Below, piece after piece: positions 25,956-34,523 of a DNA stretch of 64,000 nt; within the stretch, counting starts at the first letter, position 1, and every line of letters begins with the position of its first letter. Origin of the DNA: Winogradskyella costae. GTDB taxonomy: Bacteria > Bacteroidota > Bacteroidia > Flavobacteriales > Flavobacteriaceae. The stretch covers positions 682,001-746,000 of the forward strand of contig NZ_JABFDK010000001.1 in NCBI RefSeq assembly GCF_013403865.1. Direction: 5' to 3'. The notes beneath the pieces were generated by a model. It did not search any database, was not told the origin of the DNA, and was given only the letters and a program-made list of their open reading frames with translations. The translations under genes were made by a program, and so were the position numbers.

Positions 25956-28343
25956 TTATTTTTTTAGTTTGATTTTGACGGTTTTCATATTATTTATAGC
26001 AAACCATTTTATAGGTATTGTTAAGATATTCTTTTCTGAATCCCAATTAACTGGTTCTTTATCATTGCTCACCCTAATACTTTTTGGCCTTTTAGCGACA
26101 TTGTGAATCACTAGCTTAATTGATTTTAGATAATCAAAATCTACTTTTGACATCATCTTAAATTCAAAATTTAGAACGTTGCGCTTACCTTTTGCTCTAT
26201 AATTAATAATTTCATATGTTTTATTTAAGTTCTTGTTTCCTCTATCATTATAGAATTCACGATTGCTTTTAGGAATGGAAGCATCATAATAATAGTGTAA
26301 TTCATAATTCACTGAATCATATTCATTTGTACTTTGAGTCACTTTGGTAAGTGGAACAAAGCTTCCGGCTCGCACATATGTCGGAATAGAATTTTCTTTG
26401 AGTGGAACCGTTTTTGTTTGTCCACCTTCCATCTTTTCATCCGTATAAAAATCGAACCATACATTATCCTTTGGAAAATAAACCTCCTGCTCTTTTTTAC
26501 CAGCTTCCAAAACAGGTGATACCAAAATATCATTTCCCCATAAATAAGTTTTTGAGTAATTGAATAATTCAGGGTTATCAGATTCTTCAAAAAATAATGG
26601 GCGCATTAAAGGTTTCCCGAATTGGTTATTTTCATAAACCAAATTGTAATTATAAGGCAATAATTTATAGCGTAGTTCGATGGCTTCTTTTGCTAATGCT
26701 TTTGCTTTCTCGTTTCTAAATACAGGCTCACTTGGAACATCTTCTTGAGCATGTGGTCTAAAAATAGGATTAAACACTCCGTATTGCAGCCAACGCACAT
26801 ACAATTCATCATCTAAATTAGCGCCTGCAAATCCGCCTAAATCGGAATGCATATAGGCTAATCCTTGCATTCCCATTTGTAGGGCAATTTCTGGTTGAGA
26901 CTGTAAACCTCCCCAAGTTCTATTCACATCTCCAGACCATGGAATCATACCATAGCGTTGTGAACCAGAATATCCAGCACGCATTAAAATGAAGGGTCTT
27001 GTATTTGGGAAATCACGTTGATAACCTTCATGGATTAATCGTGCCCAGTCGTGACCGTAAATATTATGAACCTCATCTGCAGAACCTGTATGATGTTGTA
27101 CCCAACTTGGGTGCACTTCGGGTTCTCCTAAATCCCCCCAAATACCTGCAACTCCCATATTGGCGATGCCTTTATAAATGTTCCAGAACCACTTTTCGCC
27201 TTCAGGTTTGTAAATATCTATGAGTCCGGTGTTGCCAAAATAGAAATCGTATTTGGCCGGATTCCCGATAGAATCTTTAGCCAAAACATCTTTTTCTACG
27301 GCTTCATCCCATTTTTTAGACGTGGTTAAAACAAACGGTTCAGTAATCGTAATGGTTTTAACCCCTTTATTATTCAGACGTTTTACCATGCCTTCAAAAT
27401 CGGGAAAGGAATCTCTAAACACTTCCAAATTTCCCATAGTGCCTTTTAAGTCTTTCCCGAACCAATATAAATCGAGAATAATAGCATCCACAGGAATTTC
27501 TTCTTCTTTAAATTTAGCGATGGTCATTTCGACTTCTTCTTGCGAGTGGTAGCCAAAACGACTTGAGAAATTACCCAACGCCCAACGTGGTAACATGGGT
27601 TGTTTCCCTGTTAAGTCGGTGTAATTATTAGTAATGTCGTACCAAGAATCTCCAACAATCACTTGGTAAGTTTTTCTGCCAGAAATGGTTTCATACTTCA
27701 ACGTATTATCTCCTTTGCTATCCAAATCTAAAAAGCCGATAGGGGCGTTATCAAAATGGATCATGTATTTATTAGACGACAACACAATTGGTAAGGTAAA
27801 GTTCATTAATTCACTATGGGTTTCGTAACCGTAATGTGCTCTGTTATAGAGCTGCAGTCGATGTCCACGACGGTTCATACCCAAAGCTCTTGCGCCTCCT
27901 CCATAAAGTACCTCGTCTTTGGTAAGGTTGAATTCTATAGTTTCTAAACTGTCGTTTTTAACGTAACCTGCTTTTTCAGACGTGATGAGCTTGTCTTTGT
28001 AGTAGTAGGAAATTTGAAATGGGGTTTTGGTGATGGTAATGTTCACACCAGAAGTTTTCACTTGAATATCTTGAACACTTTCTATTACCTCGTAATTTGA
28101 ATATTTTGGTTTTTTGACTACTGCATGCGAAATAGTGTCATAAGGGTTTTTATCCCATTTAGGTCGAAAAATTGTTTCCACAATTTCTGAACTATAAAAT
28201 CTAAAAATATAAATACCGTCATTTACCATAACAACAAAATTGTTGTCTTGTTTTGCTGTTTCAATAAATTGTCTTTCTACATTTTGAGCCGTAATTGAAA
28301 CCGTAAAAAATAGACTTAGGATTAAGAAAATATATGTTTTCAT
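25956..28343 (-). CDS. GH31 alpha-glucosidase
   Basis: A 795-residue family 31 glycosidase with a signal peptide ending MKTYIFLILS..TVSITAQ, probably cleaved by signal peptidase I after Ala19 or Gln20, so the enzyme is exported. Conserved blocks: GNFSSRFGYHSQEE, ILDLYWFGKDLKG, the nucleophile Asp404 in GIWGDLGEPEVHP, and the acid/base Asp472 in IPWSGDVNRTWGG. GH31 enzymes of this kind release glucose from alpha-1,4 or alpha-1,6 linked malto-oligosaccharides. It is in the maltose locus between GH65 and two GH13 genes, with 4 bp to the next gene. Confidence 0.92.
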   Translation of the reverse strand: MKTYIFLILSLFFTVSITAQNVERQFIETAKQDNNFVVMVNDGIYIFRFYSSEIVETIFRPKWDKNPYDTISHAVVKKPKYSNYEVIESVQDIQVKTSGVNITITKTPFQISYYYKDKLITSEKAGYVKNDSLETIEFNLTKDEVLYGGGARALGMNRRGHRLQLYNRAHYGYETHSELMNFTLPIVLSSNKYMIHFDNAPIGFLDLDSKGDNTLKYETISGRKTYQVIVGDSWYDITNNYTDLTGKQPMLPRWALGNFSSRFGYHSQEEVEMTIAKFKEEEIPVDAIILDLYWFGKDLKGTMGNLEVFRDSFPDFEGMVKRLNNKGVKTITITEPFVLTTSKKWDEAVEKDVLAKDSIGNPAKYDFYFGNTGLIDIYKPEGEKWFWNIYKGIANMGVAGIWGDLGEPEVHPSWVQHHTGSADEVHNIYGHDWARLIHEGYQRDFPNTRPFILMRAGYSGSQRYGMIPWSGDVNRTWGGLQSQPEIALQMGMQGLAYMHSDLGGFAGANLDDELYVRWLQYGVFNPIFRPHAQEDVPSEPVFRNEKAKALAKEAIELRYKLLPYNYNLVYENNQFGKPLMRPLFFEESDNPELFNYSKTYLWGNDILVSPVLEAGKKEQEVYFPKDNVWFDFYTDEKMEGGQTKTVPLKENSIPTYVRAGSFVPLTKVTQSTNEYDSVNYELHYYYDASIPKSNREFYNDRGNKNLNKTYEIINYRAKGKRNVLNFEFKMMSKVDFDYLKSIKLVIHNVAKRPKSIRVSNDKEPVNWDSEKNILTIPIKWFAINNMKTVKIKLKK

Positions 28344-28355
28344 ATTTAGCTTTTA

Positions 28356-28437
28356 TACCTACAAGGTTTTGGAAACCTTACCGGATAATTTCAGTTGGGA
28401 TATTTAGACCTATAAGGTTTTAAAAACCTGCAAGGTC
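28356..28437. repeat. two tandem intergenic palindromic repeats
   Basis: Two imperfect hairpins of the same family: ACCTACAAGGTTTTGGAAAC onward (28356-28386) and ACCTATAAGGTTTTAAAAAC onward (28407-28437). Both have the form CCTnnAAGGTTT-loop-AAACCTnnnAGG. They lie just upstream of the GH31 start on the minus strand, inside the 271-bp gap after the GH65 gene. Confidence 0.65.
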
Positions 28438-28546
28438 TTTTTATTTCATATGCTGTATAAAAATTATACATGCAAGGTTATGTACTTCGTTTCTATATAA
28501 AATCAAATTCCTTGATATCTGTCTAATATCTTGTTTAAATCCAATA

Positions 28547-28571
28547 CCTGCAAGGTTAGAAACCTTGCAGG
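28547..28571. repeat. perfect intergenic palindrome of the CCTGCAAGGTT family
   Basis: Perfect 11-bp arms (CCTGCAAGGTT at 28547-28557, AACCTTGCAGG at 28561-28571) with a 3-nt loop. A further half-site (AAACCTGCTAGATCT) lies at 28593-28607. Together with the copies upstream, the GH65-GH31 gap is filled with this repeat family. Confidence 0.75.
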
Positions 28572-28614
28572 ATATCGGTATAACTATATTTTAAACCTGC
28601 TAGATCTTATTTAA

Positions 28615-30921
28615 TTAAACCGTTACTAAATTATTAGCACTAATAGTAATTACTTTTCCATTAACAAGAATATCTAAATCAGCATCGCCTTCTAATTCAA
28701 ATTGCGTTTCGCTCTGGTTAACAGCGACTTTAATAATCTGATGTCTAAAATTTACCTTAAACGAATAGCCTTTCCATTGATTAGGAATTTTCGGTTCAAA
28801 TGATAATGTGTCATTTTTAATTCGCATGCCACCAAAACCTTCAACGATACTCATCCAAGTACCAGCCATAGACGTAATGTGTAGACCTTCGTGAACTTCG
28901 TGATTATAATCATCTAAATCTAAACGCGATGTTCTTAAATAGAATGTATACGCCTGATCCATGCGATCTAACTTCGCAGCTTGAATACTATGTACACAAG
29001 GTGATAATGAACTTTCGTGAACTGTAAATGGTTCATAAAAATCGAAATGACGCTCTAATTCTTCTGTTGTAAACTGATCTTCGAAAAAATACATCCCTTG
29101 TAGCAAATCTGCTTGTTTAATATAAGGTGAGCGTAAAATTCTGTCCCAAGACCACTTTTGATTAATTGGGCGTTGTGAAGCATCTAAATCAGCGACGGTG
29201 ATTAGTTCCTTATCTAAAAAACCATCTTGTTGAAGATAGATATCATGTTCTTCCGAATATGGAAAATACATATTGTCTGCTACTTTTTTCCAAAGTGCTA
29301 ATTCTTCGTGTGTAATTTTTGTTTTACCTGAAATTCTTTCAAAATCAACACTATGACCTTCTTTTACTTTTTCAATCGTTTCCAAGGTATAATCAATACA
29401 CCATTTCGCAATGTAGTTAGTATACCAATTGTTGTTGATATTGTTTTCGTATTCGTTAGGTCCCGTAACACCAAGAATCATATATTTATTCATGTTGGTA
29501 GAGAAATTGGCTCTTTGATGCCAAAAACGCGCAATCCCGATTAAAACTTCAAGTCCCATTTCTGGAATGTAACTAAAATCGCCAGTGTATCTGTAGTAGT
29601 TAAATATAGCAAAAGCAATTGCTCCATTTCTGTGTATCTCTTCAAAGGTAATTTCCCATTCGTTATGGCATTCTTCGCCATTCATAGTGACCATTGGGTA
29701 TAATGCCGCTCCATTAGTAAAACCTAATTTTTCAGCATTTTCAATTGCTTTTGGCAAATGATTATATCGGTATGCTAATAATTTCCTAGCCACACTTTGA
29801 TCTTTTGTAGCCATATAAAATGGAATACAATAAGCTTCGGTATCCCAATAGGTGCTTCCGCCATATTTTTCACCAGTAAATCCTTTTGGACCAATGTTTA
29901 ATGTAGCATCAGTACCAAGATACGTTTGGTTTAGGTGGAAAATATTAAAACGAATACCTTGTTGTGCTTTTACATCTCCTTCGATAGTAATATCTGCCAT
30001 GTCCCAAATTTGAGCCCATGCCTGCTTTTGATTGTCTAAGAGTTTTGAAAAACCAGCCGTTTTTGCTTTATTTAAAGTGGTTTTTGCAGCAGCAACTAAT
30101 TCATTTTTATCATGATTTCGATCTACGGTATAACCACCAAATTTATGGATAGAAAATGTATCTCCTTTAGTTACCTTTTGTGTATATGAAAATGCAATAG
30201 TCGTAGCAGTTTCTTCTTTTTCTGAAGCTATTTCTACTCGATTTCCATTATGAAATAATTGCGATTCCATAAACGTACAGGTATAAAACTCAGTTTTCAT
30301 AGTTTTAGCTTCGATAAGTGCTTTTTCACCATCTTGAGATACTTTTACGGTATCCCAAAACTTATCGTCCCAATTGGTATCTTCATTTGTAATACCTGAA
30401 TCTATATACGGCTCGAAAGTAATTTCGGCATCCGAATTTAAAGCTGTGATATTAAAATTAATCGCTCCAACTTCATCCAAATCCAGACTTAAAAACCGTT
30501 TGGTTTTAACCTCAACTTCAATATCATTTTGAAGCGTCGCCACAAAACTACGTGATAACCAACCTTCTTTCATGTTGAGTTCTCTTCGGAAGTCTTTCAC
30601 GTTTTTACAAGCAAATAAATCGAGTTGCTCGTTATTAATAGTAACGTTTATACCTATCCAACTTGGCGCATTCAATACTTTAGCAAAATATTCTGGATAC
30701 CCATTTTTCCACCACCCGACTCTAGTTTTGTCTGGATAATAAACGCCAGCAATATAGCTACCTTGAAAAGTTGGTCCTGAATATTTTTCTTCAAAATTGG
30801 CACGTTGTCCCATGGCACCATTTCCGATGCTGAACAAACTTTCTGATGCCTTAACCTGATTTGGGTCGAATCCTTCTTCTAAAATTGACCAGTTGTTTGG
30901 GATGATATAATCTAGGTTCAT
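28615..30921 (-). CDS. GH65 maltose phosphorylase
   Basis: A 768-residue cytoplasmic family 65 phosphorylase with no signal peptide. The catalytic acid is Glu490 in ILGVTGPNEYENN; other family blocks are FSIGNGAMGQRANFEE near the N-terminus, GGSTYWDTEAYCIPF, and EGLHITSMAGTWMSIVEGFG near the C-terminus, which contacts phosphate. It would split maltose with inorganic phosphate to glucose plus beta-glucose 1-phosphate. The beta-phosphoglucomutase gene directly upstream handles that product. Trehalose or kojibiose phosphorylase are in the same family, but the starch-locus context favours maltose. Confidence 0.9.
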   Translation of the reverse strand: MNLDYIIPNNWSILEEGFDPNQVKASESLFSIGNGAMGQRANFEEKYSGPTFQGSYIAGVYYPDKTRVGWWKNGYPEYFAKVLNAPSWIGINVTINNEQLDLFACKNVKDFRRELNMKEGWLSRSFVATLQNDIEVEVKTKRFLSLDLDEVGAINFNITALNSDAEITFEPYIDSGITNEDTNWDDKFWDTVKVSQDGEKALIEAKTMKTEFYTCTFMESQLFHNGNRVEIASEKEETATTIAFSYTQKVTKGDTFSIHKFGGYTVDRNHDKNELVAAAKTTLNKAKTAGFSKLLDNQKQAWAQIWDMADITIEGDVKAQQGIRFNIFHLNQTYLGTDATLNIGPKGFTGEKYGGSTYWDTEAYCIPFYMATKDQSVARKLLAYRYNHLPKAIENAEKLGFTNGAALYPMVTMNGEECHNEWEITFEEIHRNGAIAFAIFNYYRYTGDFSYIPEMGLEVLIGIARFWHQRANFSTNMNKYMILGVTGPNEYENNINNNWYTNYIAKWCIDYTLETIEKVKEGHSVDFERISGKTKITHEELALWKKVADNMYFPYSEEHDIYLQQDGFLDKELITVADLDASQRPINQKWSWDRILRSPYIKQADLLQGMYFFEDQFTTEELERHFDFYEPFTVHESSLSPCVHSIQAAKLDRMDQAYTFYLRTSRLDLDDYNHEVHEGLHITSMAGTWMSIVEGFGGMRIKNDTLSFEPKIPNQWKGYSFKVNFRHQIIKVAVNQSETQFELEGDADLDILVNGKVITISANNLVTV

Positions 30922-30966
30922 TATTATAATTGTTTAATAATCTCTAATTGAGACGTTTGATTTTGA

Positions 30967-31623
30967 TTAATTTTCGATTAGAGATTTTATAAAATCGTCT
31001 GAGATTTCAGTGAAATCATTAAATACGTATGTGGCATGTCCTAAGACTTCTTTACTCCCGATTCCTATTGAAATCATATTTGCAGCATTAGCAGCAGAAA
31101 CACCCGCGACTGAATCTTCAAAAACGATACAATCTTCTGGTGTTACATTAATTTCCTTTGCGGCAATTAAAAATACTTCAGGATCTGGTTTTGCTTTCGT
31201 AACATCGTTTCCATCAACAATGGCATCAAAACTCGATTTTAGATCAACGCGTTCTAAAATTGTTCTCGCATTTTTACTTGCGGAACCTAATGAAATCGGT
31301 TGCTGTTTTTGTTTTAAAAAGTTTAAAACCCTTGGGACATCTGGTAAGATTTCGTTTATATCCATTTCTGCAATAAAACTCAAATACTCTTCGTTCTTTT
31401 TGCCCATGAGTTCGTTAAACAAGTCTTGAGAAATAGTTTTGTTTCCCCAAGCCAATATTTTTTCTAGAGAGCGTACACGGCTAACCCCTTTTAACTGTTC
31501 GTTTTCTTCTTCTGTAAAATCGATATCTAAGCCTTTAGCCAGTCTTTGCCATGCTAAAAAGTGATATTTTGCGGTATCTACAATAACACCATCGAGATCG
31601 AATATGAATCCTTTTTTCTTCAT
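30967..31623 (-). CDS. pgmB: beta-phosphoglucomutase
   Basis: A 218-residue HAD-superfamily phosphomutase. KGFIFDLDGVIVDTAKYHFL holds the aspartyl nucleophile Asp9 and acid/base Asp11; GVSRVRSLEKIL, ISLGSASKNARTIL and CIVFEDSVAGVSAA are the other conserved segments. It converts beta-glucose 1-phosphate, made by the GH65 phosphorylase encoded 45 bp downstream, to glucose 6-phosphate for glycolysis. Its start lies 4 bp after the MFS transporter stop. Confidence 0.94.
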   Translation of the reverse strand: MKKKGFIFDLDGVIVDTAKYHFLAWQRLAKGLDIDFTEEENEQLKGVSRVRSLEKILAWGNKTISQDLFNELMGKKNEEYLSFIAEMDINEILPDVPRVLNFLKQKQQPISLGSASKNARTILERVDLKSSFDAIVDGNDVTKAKPDPEVFLIAAKEINVTPEDCIVFEDSVAGVSAANAANMISIGIGSKEVLGHATYVFNDFTEISDDFIKSLIEN

Positions 31624-31627
31624 TTAT

Positions 31628-32986
31628 TTATTTTTGAATAACGTCATCGACGTCTTTAACTTTTGACACTAATGCTGCTGCGATTAAAAAACTAACACCA
31701 CTCATCATTAAAGCAAATATGGCTTGATTTCCATAAGCATACTTAACTAGTGGTCCTCCAATTAAGGCATTAATTATTTGAGGGATTACAATGAAGAAAT
31801 TAAAAATCCCCATATAAACCCCCATTTTTTTAGGTGAAATAGAACCGGCTAAAATAGCATAGGGCATCGCAAGAATACTTGCCCAAGCAATTCCGATACC
31901 TATCATTGAAACAATAAGCCAATTTTTATCTGGCATAATATAAATTGATAGTAATCCTAACCCACCAATAACTAAGGATATGGCATGTGTACGTTTCCTT
32001 CCAATCTTTTTAGCTATGTATGGAAGTGCAAAAGCGTAAAATGCAGAAATAAGGTTATATACTCCGAAAAGAATACCAATCCAATCTCCCGCATCTTGGT
32101 ATGTTGAACTACTACTATCCGTAAATGGCAAACCATAAATGTGTTGCGCAATTGCTGGTGTTGCAAATACCCACATACCGAAAAGACCAAACCAAGAAAA
32201 GAATTGCACCCAGCTTAATTGGCGCATGGTAGTTGGCATTTTTCTGAAATCATCGAAAATATCGAAAAGACTCGATTTTTCGTCTTCACCTATTAATACA
32301 GTGCCAGAACTTTCATGTTGTTCTTCAAAGTTATTTAATTCTTTTGGTGAATACTCTTTTGTGGTTACTACTGTAACTAAAATAGAAATAATTAATATAG
32401 CTGCTCCAATAATAAAAGACCAAACTAAATTTATTGGCACTACACCTGCAACGGTTTCATTTGATACACCGAACCAATTGGTTAATATATATGGCAACCA
32501 AGACCCAATAACGGCTCCAAAACCGATTAAAGCTGTTTGAATACTAAAACCTGCCGTACGCTGATCTGTTCTTAAGTTATCACCAACTAAAGCCCTAAAA
32601 GGCTCCATGGCAATATTAAAAGAAGCATCCATAATCATTAGCATTCCTGCACCAACCCAAAGCGCTGGTAAAAATGCAATAAACATGTCTGCTTGTGGCA
32701 TCAACACCAGACCGATAGATGATAAAATAGCACCTACAAGAAAATAAGGTTTTCTTCGTCCTAATTTACCCCAAGTTTTATCGCTGTAATATCCAACTAT
32801 TGGCTGAACAATTAGCCCCATTAAGGGTGCAATGATCCAGAACCATGATAGTTCGTGAACATCCGCTCCAAAAATTTGAAGAATTCTACTTGCGTTGGCA
32901 TTTTGAAGGGCGAAACCCATCTGTATTCCTAGAAATCCAAAACTCATGTTCCAGATTTGCCAGAAACTCATTCTACGCTTTTCCAT
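31628..32986 (-). CDS. MFS sugar transporter (SLC45/GPH-like, probable maltose importer)
   Basis: A 452-residue polytopic membrane protein with about twelve transmembrane segments. The opening SFWQIWNMSFGFLGIQMGFA followed by LQNANASRILQIFGAD and YYSDKTWGKLGRRKPYFLVG (with the RRKPY loop between helices 2 and 3) matches the sugar/H+ symporters of the SLC45-like group found in Bacteroidota maltose loci. It probably brings maltose from periplasm to cytoplasm for the GH65 phosphorylase. It is the first gene of the minus-strand mal operon and has a good promoter at 33080-33108. Confidence 0.88.
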   Translation of the reverse strand: MEKRRMSFWQIWNMSFGFLGIQMGFALQNANASRILQIFGADVHELSWFWIIAPLMGLIVQPIVGYYSDKTWGKLGRRKPYFLVGAILSSIGLVLMPQADMFIAFLPALWVGAGMLMIMDASFNIAMEPFRALVGDNLRTDQRTAGFSIQTALIGFGAVIGSWLPYILTNWFGVSNETVAGVVPINLVWSFIIGAAILIISILVTVVTTKEYSPKELNNFEEQHESSGTVLIGEDEKSSLFDIFDDFRKMPTTMRQLSWVQFFSWFGLFGMWVFATPAIAQHIYGLPFTDSSSSTYQDAGDWIGILFGVYNLISAFYAFALPYIAKKIGRKRTHAISLVIGGLGLLSIYIMPDKNWLIVSMIGIGIAWASILAMPYAILAGSISPKKMGVYMGIFNFFIVIPQIINALIGGPLVKYAYGNQAIFALMMSGVSFLIAAALVSKVKDVDDVIQK

Positions 32987-33047
32987 TAAATAGTATGTTA
33001 AATTAATACTATTCTGACAAGCTTAGCTTATCAAAACTTATTTCATT

Positions 33048-33064
33048 GAGAAGTGAAAATATAA
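33048..33064. promoter_or_regulatory. 17-bp element shared with the susC promoter region
   Basis: GAGAAGTGAAAATATAA occurs here, 62-78 bp upstream of the MFS start codon, and again at 34472-34488, 36 bp upstream of susC. The two copies are identical over 17 bp and read in the same direction on the plus strand, so relative to the genes they are in opposite orientation. Here it lies just downstream of the predicted transcription start. It is a candidate regulator binding site. Confidence 0.55.
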
Positions 33065-33079
33065 GTTTTGATTATGCAA

Positions 33080-33108
33080 CAAAGATAAAAAAGATTTTAA
33101 AACAGCAA
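33080..33108 (-). promoter_or_regulatory. promoter of the minus-strand mal operon
   Basis: On the minus strand TTG (33108-33106) and TATCTTTG (33087-33080) are 18 bp apart, a full match to TTG-N17-23-TAnnTTTG. It drives the MFS-pgmB-GH65 genes and possibly those beyond. Confidence 0.65.
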
Positions 33109-33118
33109 TGAAAAAACT

Positions 33119-34165
33119 TTATTTGGTAGATTCTCGCTCTATTAGGTCGGTTGTAATAACAACAGTTTGAAATACCTCATCCGCACTATTAAATTCACTC
33201 TCTAATTTATTAATTAATAGTTCGGCTGCCTTTTCCCCCATGCGTTGTGCATGTTGACTCACAGTAGTAAGACTCGGTGTAGCGTGTTTTGACAACACAC
33301 CATCTGTGAACCCAATAACCTGAACATCATTAGGGACATCGAGTCCTAATCTTCGAGCGACTTTCATAGCCAATAAGGCATAAATTTCATTCACCGCAAA
33401 AACACCATCTAACTTGGGATTGAATTGAAATAACTGCTCTATCTCTTTTTCTAATGCCTCTAAATGTGCTTCGTAATCTAAAGATTCGTCAATTTTTAAA
33501 ATTAATTCTGCTTTTGGTGGCATTTGGTGCTCTTCTAAAGCTTCAAGATAACCTTGAGTTCTTAGTTTTCCGACACTTACATAATCCTTCGTAGTAATTA
33601 AAGCTATTGACTTACAGCCATTGTCTATCAATTTTTCAACTGCTTTTTTTGCTCCATTAAAATCATCAACTATAACTTTATCACATTTTACTTCTGACAC
33701 CACACGATCAAACATTACAATAGGCATCCCTTGAGTCATTGTTTCATTAAAGTGGTGGTAATCTTGTAACTTTAAGGTTTCCTTAGACATTGATAAAATA
33801 AAACCATCAATACTGCCATTGGCAAGCATTTCCATATTAATCACCTCTTTAGAAAACGATTCGTTTGACAATCCAATAATAACATTATATCCTCTTTTAT
33901 TAGCGACGAGCTCAACTCCACTAATTACTTTAGAAAAGAAATGATGCACAATCTCAGGTATGATTATCCCTATTGTGTTTGTTCTTCTGTTCTTAAGACT
34001 TAAAGCAATATTGTTAGGCCTATAGTTATAAAGTTTAGCAAATGCCTGGACTTTTTGTTTGGTATCCTCGCTAATTTCTGCACTATTACGCAAGGCCTTA
34101 GATACTGTAGAGATAGAAACATCGAGTTCTCTAGCTATTTGTTTTAATGTTATCTTTCGTTTCAT
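33119..34165 (-). CDS. LacI-family transcriptional regulator of the maltose locus
   Basis: A 348-residue DNA-binding protein. The N-terminal helix-turn-helix is ITLKQIARELDVSISTVSKA (residues 5-24) followed by LRNSAEISEDTKQKV, and the C-terminal part is a periplasmic-binding-protein-like sensor domain (IGIIIPEIVHHFFSKVISGV, IDGFILSMSKE, VQVIGFTDGVLSKHATPSLT). The hinge contains NIALSLKNRR. It lies between the two divergent halves of the maltose/starch locus and is likely to bind the 18-bp palindrome at 34398-34415. Whether it represses or activates, and which sugar it senses, cannot be seen; maltose or an isomer is the natural guess. Confidence 0.92.
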   Translation of the reverse strand: MKRKITLKQIARELDVSISTVSKALRNSAEISEDTKQKVQAFAKLYNYRPNNIALSLKNRRTNTIGIIIPEIVHHFFSKVISGVELVANKRGYNVIIGLSNESFSKEVINMEMLANGSIDGFILSMSKETLKLQDYHHFNETMTQGMPIVMFDRVVSEVKCDKVIVDDFNGAKKAVEKLIDNGCKSIALITTKDYVSVGKLRTQGYLEALEEHQMPPKAELILKIDESLDYEAHLEALEKEIEQLFQFNPKLDGVFAVNEIYALLAMKVARRLGLDVPNDVQVIGFTDGVLSKHATPSLTTVSQHAQRMGEKAAELLINKLESEFNSADEVFQTVVITTDLIERESTK

Positions 34166-34397
34166 GTATATATTAATTCTCTATTTTTATTATATCTTCT
34201 TTAATAATAATTACTCTCCTTAAGTTATAAAGCACTTCATATACTAGATTCTCAAATAAGACAAATATTAAACGAATATAAGTCAAATATTAAATTATCG
34301 AATTTTTGACTTCGCAATTTTTCGATATTTTTAATAAAAGATACTCAGTTATTTGCGATTTCACCACTAATGTTCATATTTCAAGAAAAGTTTTTAA

Positions 34398-34415
34398 CAC
34401 GAAAACGTTTTCGTG
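34398..34415. promoter_or_regulatory. perfect 18-bp palindrome, LacI-family operator
   Basis: CACGAAAACGTTTTCGTG is a perfect palindrome with the central CG step typical of LacI-family operators. It lies 109 bp upstream of susC and 233 bp upstream of lacI, next to the gene for a LacI-type regulator. Confidence 0.75.
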
Positions 34416-34471
34416 ACTTTCGTCATCTTTTTTAAATCTCAATTCACATTAAATTTACATAGATTTAACCC

Positions 34472-34488
34472 GAGAAGTGAAAATATAA
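34472..34488. promoter_or_regulatory. second copy of the 17-bp shared element
   Basis: GAGAAGTGAAAATATAA, identical to 33048-33064, ends 35 bp before the susC start codon. It may be part of the 5' untranslated region or a regulator site common to both halves of the locus. Confidence 0.55.
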
Positions 34489-34523
34489 ATCAATTAAATA
34501 AGCAATTAACTTAAATACACTCT

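Larger units (their letters stand above)
34166..34523. other. lacI-susC divergent intergenic region
   Basis: 358 bp separating lacI (minus) from susC (plus). It holds the palindrome at 34398-34415 and the 17-bp element at 34472-34488. TCAAATATTAAA-like segments occur twice near 34262-34295. For susC only weak boxes are visible (TAAATTTA near 34449 and TAGATTTA at 34460-34467, both lacking the final G), which fits a promoter that needs an activator. Confidence 0.6.

Noticed and set aside
31010..31429. 139-codon plus-strand ORF within pgmB
   Set aside because: Antisense shadow of a well-supported HAD phosphomutase gene.
32139..32540. 133-codon plus-strand ORF within the MFS gene
   Set aside because: Antisense shadow of a membrane transporter gene; no independent evidence.
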